64,000 bases of DNA from Nilaparvata lugens (GCF_014356525.2 NC_052505.1:1815905-1879904); one strand, 5' to 3'; shown: positions 45,929-59,044, counted from the stretch's first letter. Numbers and translations: made by a program. Notes: generated by a model not told the origin, from the sequence alone.

Positions 45929-46280
45929 TTCATTTAAACAAGTTATATGACAGTTTTAAAAACATAATTCAAGGCATAATTAATTTGGAATTTCTAGAAA
46001 ATAAATTGAAATCGGAACGATACCGTTATACAGTTGATTTCCATCCTAAGTTGCCATGGTCTGAATGGAGAACCAGGGGATGTCCATCCACGGGTCAGCT
46101 CGGTCTGTCTCTGGAGGTAGGCGATGGAAAAGTGTGTAAAATTATTCAGAAGAAAAGTGGAAAGCTTTTCCACTAGCTGGCTGGAGGGGAGACTAGAATG
46201 CCAGCCCCATTTCTACCTCTCCTCAGCGTCTTTACTCTGTCAGCCAAAACTGTGATCAGCTTTTAGTTTTTAAAGTTGAA

Positions 46281-46560
46281 AATAGTTATTTGTGCAACTA
46301 GTGCGCAAAGTGACTGTTTGCTGCACCGAAAGAAACGTTTACGCCCGAGCCGTAGGCGAGGGCGGAATGGTTTCTTGAGTGCAGCAGAGGAACTTTGCGC
46401 ACGTATTTCACATTAAGTTTTTCTACAGTTACCATTGAATATGAAAAGTGGGTAATTATGGGTAAAATTGCCTGAAATGCATCAATGTTTTTCTGTGTAA
46501 TTTTATTATTGATAACAACCTTAATTAATTGTCAAATTGAATAAAAATGTTGTCCTTGGG

Positions 46561-46596
<36 letters not shown>

Positions 46597-47217
46597 CTAA
46601 TAATTAGCGCGTTGTGCTTGGTTGCACCTCTGCTCACTATAGCAGCCACAGCAGTCACTGTTACCAACTTCATTTTGATTTTGCTGCACTGTGCTCCATA
46701 TAACCTACTAAGTATTTTGCGTTGCCATGTTGCAAATCTGGAGTGCAGAAAATTTTTCCCGCACTAGAGCGGAAAAGTGATTCTTTGCGTTCTGTAATCA
46801 GTGCAGCAATGGCCACTTTTCAACGTAACTGTAGGAAATAGTTATTTGTGCAACTAGTGCGCAAAGTGACAGTTTGCTGCACCGAAAGAAACGTTTACGC
46901 ACGAGCCGTAGGCGAGTGCGGATGATGGTTTCTTGAGTGCAGCAAATGAACTTTGCGCACGTATTTCACATTAAATTTTTCCTACAGTTACCATTGAGTA
47001 TGAAAAGTAATTATGGGTAAAATTACCTGAAATCCATCAAATGTTTTTCTGTGTAATTTTATTATTAATAAAAACCTTAATTTATTAAAAATTGAATAAT
47101 AATAATGAATTATAATGATTAGTAATTCAATTGAAAATTTATGTGACTGCTTGAAGGGGGTTTATCTTATGTAATCATGAAATGACTATAATCAAGGCAC
47201 ATAATAAATAGGCAACG
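46281..47217. repeat. Tandem ~565-bp repeat with CGCAAAGTG boxes and a (TA)n run
   Basis: AGTTATTTGTGCAACTAGTG, GCACCGAAAGAAACGTTTAC and GAGCCGTAGGCGAG start units at about 46285 and 46850, each followed by the same AATTATGGGTAAAATTGCCTG-like sequence. A (TA)n microsatellite lies at 46563-46594. A partial third relative lies at 57354-57470. Unclassified element. Confidence 0.65.
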
Positions 47218-47317
47218 NNNNNNNNNNNNNNNNNNNNNNNNNNNNNNNNNNNNNNNNNNNNNNNNNNNNNNNNNNNNNNNNNNNNNNNNNNNNNNNNNNN
47301 NNNNNNNNNNNNNNNNN
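47218..47317. other. Assembly gap (100 N)
   Basis: Exactly 100 undetermined bases between the two copies of the ~9.95-kb block. Confidence 0.98.
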
Positions 47318-50300
47318 GAGCTGGAGTATCCTCTACTGGAAGGTACGATTTGAGTCGAGGTATTGTGAGTTTGAGGCAAAATTGATACTGTATCATATTG
47401 TGGATTGATACTGTATCTTGTGAATTGATACTGTATCATTGTGGATTGATACTGTATCATTGTGGATTGATATTGTATCATTGTGGATTGATACTGTATC
47501 ATTGTTGATTGATATGTATCCTATTGTTGATTGATACTGTATCATTGTGGATTGATCCTTTATCATCTACGACTGGAGTCGTACGATTTGAGTCAAGGTT
47601 GTGAGTTGAGCCTAAGGCACAACTTACACTTACGCGACTCAGGTCGAGAAGGACTCGATCTAGTCGAGAGCATTTGTTTCAAATGGTGACAGTCGCGGAG
47701 ACTAGAATCGACTGGTCTGAGTGTCCCCATTTGGAAACACATGCTCTCGACTAGAGTCGAGTCCCCTCGACCTGAGTCGCGTAAGTGTGGAGTTGAGCCA
47801 TGACTACCTCGGCTCAAATCGTACGACTCCAGTAGAGGATACTCCAGTCTCTCGACCTGACGACTTTCTTGCTCATGTCACTACTTCAGTTCCATGCTTC
47901 TCCATTTTCTAACCTTACTTTATCAAAAATATAAGATCTAATTTGCATGTAACCAATATTATAATAATTATTAATATGAATATATGTCTTATTATTCCTA
48001 TTATTGTCTCATCTGAAATGATAAACATTACTTTCATGAAACATAACCTCACTTTCATTAAAAATGCACGGTACTACGCAACTCAAGTCGAGGCTCGACC
48101 AACATGGTCGAGTCGACGCTCGACTCAGTCTCACAGTCGTGAGGTCGCGGAGACTAGAATCGACTGGTCAGGTGTCACCATTTGAAAGTGTCAGGAAGAG
48201 ACTAATCGCAGTCTCTTCTCGACTTCATCGCATACGTGTGAGTTGAGCCTAAAGGTGCGTACAGATACGCGCCGCGAACATAGAAATAAAAATAGGCCTT
48301 CAACATCCCCACGGTACATTAAGAAATCTGTCAAGCAAAACTTCAAGTCAATCAGTTTCAAGAGTTCAGACGTGATGATGCGTCAAACATGCATTTTGTA
48401 TCCCATAAGGTGCGTACAGATTTACGCGCCGCGAACATGAGCAATTCACTTTTAATCAGCTGATGCCAAGCTTTTTATATCTGTATCTCACAGTTTTTCT
48501 GTAAACATACAGATATAGTCAGCTGATTAAATGTGAATTGCTCATGTTCGCGGCGCGTCAATCTGTACCACCTTTAGGGATCAGAATGCATGTTTGACGC
48601 ATCATCACGTCTGAACTCTTGAACTGATTAACTTGAAATTTTGCTTCAAGATTCTTTATCTTATTTACCTTGGATGGTTATAGACCTATTTTATATCTAT
48701 TAATCAAGTGATATAATTTAAATATTAAAACAATTTATTCAATTTGTAATAACATAATTTACACAAGATAAAAAGCTCAAACAAATAGTTTATTTGTTGT
48801 AAGTTATTACAGTTGTTGATTCTCTCAATATCAGAATGGAACTAATAAACCAAATTCAATCTATTCCTGCTTAAAAACAGACCGTTACGGAGCACGGTAA
48901 CAACTGCTCATATTTTATGGAGGATTTCATAAAAACACTTCACTCATATGGGTAAATTTAACAAATTAATAAAACATATAAACATCTTGTTCTATTCTTT
49001 ATTCTTTTTTTTTACTTATTATTATTATTTTTTAATTGAAGTTGAAACTATTTTAAAGTTTTTGAAAAATATAAACTACAAATTTTTATATGTTTTGTAC
49101 TACCCTTTTTCTTTTTTTTACTTTATTATTATTTTTTTAATTGAAGTTGAACTATTTTAAAGTTTTTGAAAAATATCAACTACAAGTTTTTTATATTGTT
49201 TTTTCAATTATAGAGGAAGCTTCTATTGCGAATGTAATTATTGCTTCAAATCTTATAGAATACAGCAGCTCAGTATAGTTCTGTGAACAATAGACCTCAT
49301 GCAGTATTCTCATCCACAAGTACCTGATTGAAACATAGACCTATGGAAATACAGCAATAGACTGGCTTCTCCACACATCTGTGTATCACTTATGAATAAT
49401 TCTATAGTCTGATTTTTACTCTAATATTGGCGTATGAAGGAGGCCCTCCTTTGTACCTTTTATATTATCCTTGAAATGCAAAATTTCAAAACACCTTGTA
49501 TATACGTCGACGCGCAATTTTAAAAAGGAACATACCTGTCAAATTTCATGAAATTCTATACCGCGATTCGCCGCAAATGCGCAACATAAAAACATTTAAA
49601 CATTGAGAGAAATGCAAAACCGCGACTTGAATCTTAACCTCACTTCGCTCGGCAATAAACTATAGTCAGGTCCACGTTGTAATGGCAGTGTTTAATATTA
49701 GCAATGATATAGCTATTCTTGTCTATCATTCAACAAAGCGGACAGCACTACCTCTTTCTCGCTTTGCTCAGTAGCCGATTTGTCTTTTAACAAGTAGAAT
49801 TAATATTAATGGACAAAATATTTCATCTTAATCATAAACTTATTGAAGAATGAATTTCTTGCGTGATGAAATTTAATTGATAATTTTAAACGAGAATGAA
49901 CAGTTTATATTACATCAATAAACCTGTATCAGCTACCGTCCATAGAAGCATTGACAAGACAGAGGATCGGCAACGTTGTTCTCCTATCTTTCTTCACTGC
50001 CATTATAACGTGGAGCTCACTATAGATATTGTTTTTGGTAGAACGAGTCAGTTAAAGGGTGTGAAAACTCATATTATGATTCTTATCATCTTCAAATAAA
50101 ATTTCACTCAGAATTCATAAGAGATGCATGTAGAAATAGAGGAAGTTTTGGGCAATAGCCTGGTTTTCTCTTCTAACTATTAATAAGATAATCTTTCAAT
50201 TTATTTCTAATAAATTATAATAATTAATTCTTAATAATGTTAAATATCGTAAGGATGTTTGAACTCGTGGCTAAGAGCACAAGATTTACTTTTCTAGCCA

Positions 50301-50904
50301 AGCAATTATTTAACAAAAATTATTTGTTGTTGGTTATCATCTTGTTTCCACTATTATTATCACTATTAAATTTTATAAAACTTTAAGTGAAAAAGCACTC
50401 ACATTATTTGATGTGGCGACGTCCGTTTCGTGCTGGTATTGCACATTTTCAAGCCACATCAAATAATGTGAGTGCTTTTTCACTTTAAAGTTTTATAAAA
50501 TTTAATAGTGAAAAATTATTTATTTTCTTATACACTGTTGTTAATTGGTGAATAAATTTGGTTTGATTTTTTTTATTCAACACAGTAATATCATACATGT
50601 AATACTATAAACAGTTTACATCTCATCTTCAGGTTGAACAGATAAACATCTCTTATCTATTGTATTGTTTTACTTATCCATAAGTGAATAATATCGTAAT
50701 TCAATTTCAGAAGACTATGGAATTGTCAATTTATTACTCAAAAATATTTATGTACCATGTGACGAATGTGAATAAATGAATAAATAACTTATCTGAATAC
50801 AAATTAATTCGACTTAGTCACTGTCAATATTGTAGAACCGTTCCATAATTGAATAAAAACACACATATTCAACATATCTAACAGTTATTCAATTAAATAA
50901 AATC

Positions 50905-51420
50905 TGAAATTGAAGTTGCTTTCCATGACGAAACACTATATAACTTTGTTTGAAGCTCAGACACTGTGTTACTAGTAAATATCAGAAAAACACTTACTTT
51001 TGTTGGAGTCTTGAGGAATGCATTTCACTCCTGAAGAGGAGCTCATCAGCTGACACCTTTATAGCACATTTAATAGCACAGGACACAATCACAAAAAACA
51101 TACATACAGATATCGAAATCCTACACATTCTTAAAAAAGAGCCAGAGACTCAACACACTAGGACAATACGAAATTTTTCAAACACCTCCACTATGACAAA
51201 TCCAACTTATTAAATGATCAACTTAACTTCAAATCAATATAATATTTTCCCACATTTTGGCCACACATTCCAACCATAAGAGCAAGCGCCCCTGGTGTCA
51301 GGCTGATGAGCTCCTCTTCAGGAGTGAAATGCATTCCTCAGACTCCAACAAGAGTAAGTTTTTTTCTAATATTACAAGTACACAGTGTCAGAACTTCAAC
51401 AAAGTTAATAAAATCTGTGA
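50905..51420. mobile_element. Penelope-like remnant, duplicate copy with intact plus-strand hammerhead core
   Basis: Counterpart of 40905-41405. On the plus strand CTGATGA at 51303-51309 is followed by the hairpin GCTCCT-CTTC-AGGAGT and GAAA at 51326-51329. Upstream CCTG-GTGT-CAGG can form a short hairpin just before CTGATGA. The coding remnant is broken here by indels. Confidence 0.62.
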
Positions 51421-53016
51421 AATTAAAAAAAACTTAAATAAAATATGTTGTCAAATTCTACACAGTTTATATCTACACATTCTAACAATTGTGTAAAATT
51501 GACAACATATGTGTGTTTTTTATTCAATTACAATTAATTCAGTAGATTAACTTATAAACTATAATAGTCCTAAAGTAGGTTATGTTCCATACACTTGAAT
51601 TCAGGTTCAATTTTCAGTCCAAACATTTAAAAACAAAAAGTTCTAATTATATTATTTACAAACCAAATTGAATAACAAAATAACACTCATTAATCACTTA
51701 AAATTGTCAATAATGATTAACTTTGAAAATTATTATATACTCTAGTTTAGGAGGATTATCATGTCATGTCAACAAATCAGATTATGTTGATCAAATTGAT
51801 TAAATTGTCTAGCTAGATAACATTTCTCACTGATTGTTTATACACAGCTGAAATAAATCTGTTTCTCTCCCACACACACGCATCTTCTGTTTCGACAGAC
51901 GACGAAATTATCATCTGTTTTTCCAAGGAGGAATAATTGTTATCCTTTTCATGTCATTCAGCGAGTTTTCGCATGGATGAGACCTAGTGCAATCGAATTT
52001 TAATATCATAAACCCACTGTGTTCCAAACTTCGTGAAAATCGTTAGAGCCGTTTTCGAGATCCGTTGAACATAAATAACCAGATATCCTATTATATTAAG
52101 CGAGCAATTTCTGTATATATCTGGCTATTTTTATATCTGGTTATTTAAAGATCTCGAAAACGGCTCTAACGATTTTCACGAAATTTGGAACGTAGTAGGT
52201 GTATGATATAAAGATTCGATTGCACTAGGTATGATTCTTTGGAAAACTCGCTGAATGACATCAAAAGGATGGCTATTTATGTTTTACGGATCTCGAAAAC
52301 GGCTCTAACGATTTTCACGAAATTTGGAACATAGTAGGTTTATGATATAAAGATTCGATTGCACTAGGTCTCATTCTTTGGAAAACTCGCTGAATGACAT
52401 TAAAAGGATAATTCGTCCTTGGAAAACAGATGATAATTTCGTCGTCTCTCGATAACAAAAGATGCGTGTGCCTGTGTGGGAGAGAGACAGAATTATTTCC
52501 AGCTGTGTAATCAAAATCAATCAGCGAGAAATTTTATCTAGCTAGACAATTCAATCGATTTGATCAACATAATCTGATTTGATCAACATGAGATGATAAT
52601 CCTCCTAAACTAGAGTATATCATAATTTTCAAAGTTGATCATTATTTGACAATTTCAAGTGATTAGTGAGTGTTATTTAATTTGGTTTGTATATAATCTA
52701 AATTATATTTTTTTTTGTTTTCAAATGCTTGAACAGAAAATTGAACCTGAATTCAAGTGTATGGAACATAACCTACTTTCTGGACTATTTATAGTGTATA
52801 AATCAAAATTCGGGAAAGAAACAGTTTTGGGCTGTGCCTGTTAGTACTTCCCCAATCATTTTAAAGAATTGTGTTTGGTTTACCAAAAGTCAACAAATAA
52901 ATAACAAGTGCCCCGATATTGAAAATATAAACAGATATACAGAAATTGCTTGCTTAATATAATAGGATAAAGTAGATTTTCTGTTTAAGTTAATGTATGA
53001 ATTCTTTTTTCAACAG

Positions 53017-53129
53017 CTCTCTATGGATTCCTTCTATTATTGTTCGGGCTGGTATTTGGAAGATTCCTGTTCATGGTGTCAAAAAACATATACAACAATT
53101 GGAGAAGTGGAGAAAGCGCACTCGAAGAT
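53017..53129 (+). CDS. Hgsnat: HGSNAT coding exon 4 (intact copy)
   Basis: 113 bp. Two bases complete the split Pro codon, then 37 codons, leaving in phase 0 at GAT|GTGAGT. The peptide begins LYGFLLLLFGLVFGRFLF, a clear transmembrane helix, and continues MVSKNIYNNWRSGESALED. In HGSNAT the luminal domain is followed by a membrane helix and a short cytosolic loop containing an NNW-type segment before the catalytic membrane domain, which this matches in order and spacing. The frame joins exon 3 and the exon at 61629 without correction. Confidence 0.82.
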
Positions 53130-53914
53130 GTGAGTTATTTATTTATTTTATTTATTTATTTATTCGTGGAAACAATAACAAATCATATAAATATGATTGG
53201 GAAGGAACAACAGGCTTGGCCCAAAACTAATTACATTCCCAAATTTTGATACATTCCAAAAATAGGTTATGTTTCTTCTGTAAAAAGTTCAAGCTCACTT
53301 TCGTCCCAAAATAAATATGGGATGCAAATTTTAAATTTAAAAAAATTAAAACACCAAATTATAGTTAATATTACTCTTAATTATCACTGCACATTGAATT
53401 AATTAAGTTATTTATGAATTTTTGAAGCCAAAAATACACACAAATTCTCACTGGTTATCAAGGTTTGAAATGAGATAAATATTAAGACTCAATAAGACTT
53501 TGAGACTTTTTCTTTGATACATATCATTATGGTGTGTCACGGGAGAAAATCTCTAAGTAAGGCCCATGTTTAAAATAACAGTTGATAAAGATAAGAGAAC
53601 AGCGATGCGGATTTTCTGTCTTTATAAAACTAAATTAATCTTCAATGTTAAAAACGGATTTGGCAACGTTGCGGAGCTATAGAAAGGTAGCGCATTATGT
53701 TTTGTCGAATGATAGACAAGGATAGCAACACCAATGTTAATCAAATACTGCCATTATAACGTGGACTACGCTGTAGTGTATTAAAACGACAGAATGATTA
53801 AACAAAAATTTTGTTTCGGTTGGTGAAGTCATTGGCTGAGAGGACTCGAGGCTTGATTCATATACCTGCTCCCGTCTAGCAGAAAAGCTCTATTTCCAGT
53901 TTAAGTTATTTCGA

Positions 53915-54885
53915 TTTGATTTGATTAAATTTTCTCCCTGACTCTTTAAAGAGTATAGGAAATCGTCAAGGACTATTTGTCAAAAAAATAAAGGAATATA
54001 TATAAACATATATTATATACATCACATTCCACAATGTACATTGCAATTTAATCCTCCCAAAAGCCTCATTCTCCATCCATAAATTCTTGAATACTGTAGT
54101 AAACCTGTTTACTAAATATTTTCTCAATAGCTTTTTGAAATATCCTTATTATCATTTTCTCTCAAAGCTGACGGCAGTTTACTCATAAATTTCATACCCA
54201 TATAAGAAGGCTTATTTCATACTGAGCTGTCCTGTGGTATTGTGCAGAAATTTACTCTTTTTCTAGTGTCATAATTATGTATGTCACAGTTTCTTATAAT
54301 TTTTTATCTCTTATATACATGATCACTTCGAAAATGTACAGTGCAGGCACAGTTAGTAGTCCTAGATCTTTAAAATACTCTCTGCAGGACTCTAATGGCT
54401 TAAGACCTTTAATCGCTCTCACAGCTCTCTTTTGCATTCTAAAGATTCTATCTAAATTTTTGAGACTGGAGCCCCCCCAAACCAATATTGCATACCGAAT
54501 ATGTGACATTATGAGGTCATGATATAATGTACATGTTAAGATAGTGTTACCAGTACTTAATCTTGAAATCTGCCTGAGTGCAAACACTCCAGATGATATT
54601 TTACAGCACAAATGATCAATATAGTTATCCCAAGACAAGTTCTGGTCCAGCAAGACACCTAGAAATTTCACTGGCAGAGGTTGTTCAACATTCACTCCAT
54701 TTATTTGAACGTTTATCTCTTCAAGATCTCTATAATTATTTCTATGTTTGAACTGCAAGAACTGCGTTTTAGTTTCGTTCACTTTGTGTGAATGTTGACT
54801 GAGGAATTGGGATATGGCATGTACATTGACAAAAGTATCTAATTCTAATTTTTCTGCATCCTTTGCACTACAAATGTAGGATGTG
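53915..54885 (-). pseudogene. Jockey/CR1-type LINE fragment, duplicate copy
   Basis: Counterpart of 43895-44870. Here the upstream part is open (54294-54782, from NETKTQFLQF through KFLGVLLDQNLSWDNYIDHL to YIFEVIMYIRDKK), while the downstream part is broken. Each copy is intact where the other is broken, so the underlying sequence is more complete than either reading. Confidence 0.8.
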
Positions 54886-56581
54886 TCGGTTTATGTATTT
54901 CAACATCTAAATTCAACACTATTGAATTAATTCACATGATTGAGCTCTCTGCGCATATAATTATAACAATTAAACTATTGTTAGTTGCAGAATATTTGAG
55001 CTTTAATTAATATTACATTTTATGAGTAGCTGTGAAGGTGATATTGTGGTAGGCTAGTCATTCATCTTGAATGAAAAAGACTAGGAGCTGGTTTCCGAGC
55101 TCGGGATTTAGCTAAGTTCTAGACTTTAAACAGCTGGAGTCAGAAAACTGGCTTTCCGAACGGGGCGTAGTCGCAGTTTTTATAACAATATTTATTTTCT
55201 CATTTCTATGTAACATTAATGATTGAACAGTGGTTTCCATCATTTGTTATAAATGATTGATGACCTGTTTTGTAAAAGTAATTATTTAATCAAACATGTT
55301 CAAAAATCTTTAAGGAAGGAATTGTAACAAGTAATGACTAGCAATCAGTTCAAACATCTCGACTTACCCCTCGACGAATGAAACAACTAATTGACCAAAC
55401 ATAGAGAAATCAATCATTTCAATTATCACATTAAAAAACCTTTGAAAAAAGGGAGCGATCCACCACTTCCCAGACGGGAACACTGTAAAATTATTGTTGC
55501 GTAGCATTTGATGGTAGAGAAAAAGCAGTTGTTTTTTTTTAAATATTATCAACTAAATGTTTTTTAGGAATTTGAAAAGAAAACATTTTTATTAGGAGTC
55601 AGATTTATTTTATTGAAATGAAATTTCTGTGAGAACTAATATGAAATTTTACATATTTTGGTTTTATAAAATTAGTTATGCTGCATCTATTTTAATACAA
55701 AACAATTAACCAAGGTTATGAATTTTTGAAATTTAATCAATTTGAAAAATTAAAATAAGATTCTTACCAATGATTTTACACAACTAATCAGAATTGTGTT
55801 GGACTATTTTGTTATTGTGTTACAAAACAATTAACCAAGGTTATGAATTTTTGAAATTGAATCAATTTGAAAAATTAAAATAAGATTCTTACCAATGATT
55901 TTACACAACTAATCAGAATTGTGTTGGACTATTTTGTTATTGTGTTTTCCATTTAAACAAGTTATTTGACAGTTTTAAAAACATAATTCAAGGCATAATT
56001 AATTTGGAATTTCTAGAAAATAAATTGAAATCGGAACGATACCGTTATACAGTTGATTTCCATCCTAAGTTGCCATGGTCTGAATGGAGAACCAGGGGAT
56101 GTCCATCCACGGGTCAGCTCGGTCTGTCTCTGGAGGTAGGCGATGGAAAAGTGTGTAAAATTATTCAGAAGAAAAGTGGAAAGCTTTTTCCACTAGCTGG
56201 CTGGAGGGGAGACTAGAATGCCAGCCCCATTTCTACCTCTCCTCAGCGTCTTTACTCTGTCAGCCAAAACTGTGATCAGCTTTTAGTTTTTAAAGTTGAA
56301 AATAGTTATTTGTGCAACTAGTGCGCAAAGTGACTGTTTGCTGCACCGAAAGAAACGTTTACGCCCGAGCCGTAGGCGAGGGCGGAATGGTTTCTTGAGT
56401 GCAGCAGAGGAACTTTGCGCACGTATTTCACATTAAGTTTTTCCTACAGTTACCATTGAATATGAAAAGTGGGTAATTATGGGTAAAATTGCCTGAAATG
56501 CATCAATGTTTTTCTGTGTAATTTTATTATTGATAACAACCTTAATTAATTGTCAAATTGAATAAAAATGTTGTCCTTGGG

Positions 56582-56617
<36 letters not shown>

Positions 56618-57239
56618 CTAATAATTAGCGCGTTGTGCTTGGTTGCACCTCTGCTCACTATAGCAGCCACAGCAGTCACTGTTACCAACTTCATTTTGAT
56701 TTTGCTGCACTGTGCTCCATATAACCTACTAAGTATTTTGCGTTGCCATGTTGCAAATCTGGAGTGCAGAAAAATTTTTCCCGCACTAGAGCGGAAAAGT
56801 GATTCTTTGCGTTCTGTAATCAGTGCAGCAATGGCCACTTTTCAACGTAACTGTAGGAAATAGTTATTTGTGCAACTAGTGCGCAAAGTGACAGTTTGCT
56901 GCACCGAAAGAAACGTTTACGCACGAGCCGTAGGCGAGTGCGGATGATGGTTTCTTGAGTGCAGCAAATGAACTTTGCGCACGTATTTCACATTAAATTT
57001 TCCTACAGTTACCATTGAGTATGAAAAGTAATTATGGGTAAAATTACCTGAAATCCATCAAATGTTTTTCTGTGTAATTTTATTATTAATAAAAACCTTA
57101 ATTTATTAAAAATTGAATAATAATAATGAATTATAATGATTAGTAATTCAATTGAAAATTTATGTGACTGCTTGAAGGGGGTTTATCTTATGTAATCATT
57201 GAAATGACTATAATCAAGGCACATAATAAATAGGCAACG

Positions 57240-57278
57240 CTGTTCTCCACTGCCATTATAACGTGGGCCTCACTATAG
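57240..57278. mobile_element. MITE-A terminal fragment
   Basis: CTGTTCTCCACTGCCATTATAACG followed by TGGGCCTCACTATAG: only the terminus of a MITE-A remains. It begins right where the left contig copy stops. Confidence 0.65.
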
Positions 57279-57482
57279 CACAGTCAGTGTTACCAACTTA
57301 ATTTTGATTTTCCTGCACTTGTGCTCCATATAACCTTCTAACTATTTTGCGTTGTCATGCTGCAAATCTGGAGTACGCAAAGTACTCACTTTGCGCACTA
57401 GTGTGGAAAAGTGATTCTTTGCGGCCTGCAATCAGTGCAGAAATGGTCACTTTTCAAGGTATCTGTAGGAAAAAATTATTTC

Positions 57483-57775
57483 TCTTCTTAAAGAAGAAAC
57501 TGATGTTTGGGGGTTTGTAAAACCATCTGATTCATGACTTCTATAATTGGAAATGTTTTTCCTTGACGAAATGAAACATTCCTAAATAATTCAAAATAGC
57601 TGAAACTTTACACTATTTTCTCTTTATTTTTTTGTGTTCAATTTTCTAGTTTTTCGAAATTTAATTAAACTGGGTTTACGCCTCGTTTTGGAAAGCCAAT
57701 TTTCTGACTCCAGCTGTTCAAAGTCTAGAACTTAGCTAAATCCCGAGCTCGGAATCCGGCCCTTAGAAACTCACT
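57483..57775 (-). mobile_element. FB4-related element, inverted
   Basis: GCCTCGTTTTGGAAAGCCAA, CTGACTCCAGCTGTTCAAAG and AAATCCCGAGCTCGGAA match the right arm of 34255-34605. The middle (TTCCTTGACGAAATGAAACA) also matches, but the second arm is missing. Confidence 0.65.
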
Positions 57776-57791
57776 ACACTCACTACAATAT

Positions 57792-58062
57792 TATAGTGAG
57801 GTCCACGTTATAATGGCTGTGAAGAAAGATAGGAGAACAACGTTGTCGATCCTCTGTCGTGTCAATGCCTTCTATAGACGGTAGCTGATACTGGTTTATT
57901 GATGTAATATATAACTGTTCATTCTCGTTTGAAATAATCAATTATATTTTATTAAGCAAGAAATTATATTTTTTAATTATTTCATAATGAATTTCCATAA
58001 TTAAGATGATAGCAATTAAGGATAGCAATACCATTATACCATTGCTATTTAAAACTTAGACC
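57792..58062 (+). mobile_element. MITE-A, 3'-truncated copy
   Basis: Full left terminus GAGGTCCACGTTATAATGGC, then the usual interior up to ATTAAGATGATAGC, followed by a short shuffled piece of the right half. The right terminus is lost at the FB5 boundary. Confidence 0.8.
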
Positions 58063-59013
58063 AGTTATAGAATAGACACGCTGGGAAGTCTAGCCTCTGA
58101 AGCCAACATCTACTGCCATATCGCCCCATCGTGACGTCAGCATCGGATAGGAAACTTTCAGATTGTGTCTATTTCAGATGGAAGTAAATTATTATTTATG
58201 AAAGTGGTAAACTCCCGCTGCGCTCCCGCTGAAATAGACTCAATCTGCTATGGAAAACAATGTAAACAAATTATACAGAAAAGTTTTCTATCCTATGCTG
58301 ACGTCACGATGGGCGATATGGCAGTATAAGGAACTATAAAGACTGGGTACACGCAGTCGCCATTTTGAGTCATAGCATAGCATTCGTGTCAACTGATTGT
58401 ATTGATTTGCTTTGACAGTAGTGATTATATAATATTTGATTGATTTATTCAATTCATGTAAAAACTTGAAGATTCTGCTATAGCCTACTTTGAGTGTTTA
58501 TTCTACAACCTATTGATTTCCTTTTCTTTTCTCATTTTTACTCTTACATGAGCTTTATTACTCTACGTTGAAAGCATTTTCTATTTTACTAATTGATTAT
58601 CTATTTTACTTATTGATTATCTTAAAATTACATTAATAATTGACAATTATAATGTGAACTTACTGTAGGCTACTATACCTATTATAAGGTACCTAGGTAA
58701 GTGTTGAAGCTGACCAGTAGCTTGGTTTACAATATTATCACCAGTTTATAGGCTTACTTACAAATTCTCCGTGATATCATGAACTCTCTAAAATGAATAT
58801 TAACATTGTCTTCAGTTCTTCAGTGATGTCAATGTAAATTCTGTCCAAAACCATACAACATAGCGTATACGGATATAATTTGAATATGGCTCCTTCTTCT
58901 GTGACTCAAAATGGCGACTGCGCGTACCTGATATTTATAGTTCCCTAGGCAGTAGATGTTGGCTTCATTGACTTTCAGTACAATGGGGCGTGTCTATTCT
59001 ATAGCTGGTCTAA
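58063..59013. mobile_element. FB5 foldback with a second foldback inserted in its left arm
   Basis: The outer arms GACCAGTTATAGAATAGACA, GCCAACATCTACTGCC, GGAACTATAAAGACTGGG and GCAGTCGCCATTTTGAGTCA are mirrored at 58910-59013. The left arm is interrupted at 58118-58319 by a ~200-bp palindrome (ATATCGCCCCATCGTGACGT mirrored by ACGTCACGATGGGCGATAT). The uninterrupted right arm shows the original state. Non-coding. Confidence 0.8.
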
Positions 59014-59044
59014 GATTTAAAAATTTCCATTATAATGTATACCT

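Larger units (their letters stand above)
37256..47217. repeat. ~9.96-kb duplicated block, left copy (probable contig overlap)
   Basis: Collinear with 47318-57239 over its whole length and ending exactly at the N-gap. The coordinate offset drifts from about 10,061 at the start to 10,017 at the exon to 10,022 at the end, through scattered single-base indels. It contains FB2/FB1 parts, REP-D, MITE-A, Penelope-like and LINE remnants and HGSNAT exon 4. Most likely an unmerged overlap between contigs, not a biological duplication. Confidence 0.9.
47318..57239. repeat. ~9.92-kb duplicated block, right copy
   Basis: Repeats 37256-47217. Roughly the first 4 kb carries many single-base losses relative to the left copy, the pattern of an unpolished contig end. 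From about 52 kb it is often the better copy, as at HGSNAT exon 4. Counterparts not listed separately: FB2 right part 47318-48250, FB1 48408-48572, REP-D 49260-49660, MITE-A 49661-50025 and 53554-53776, Penelope-like ends 50330-50515, REP-C foldback 51565-52970, ~125-bp repeats 55696-55946, and CGCAAAGTG repeats from 56301. Confidence 0.9.

Noticed and set aside
45985..46176. Open frame with less AT-rich sequence (FHPKLPWSEWRTRGCPSTG), repeated at 56004-56216
   Set aside because: No family resemblance, and a possible acceptor (TTCTAG) would enter in the wrong phase. HGSNAT exons 4 and 5 join directly in phase 0, so no exon is needed here.
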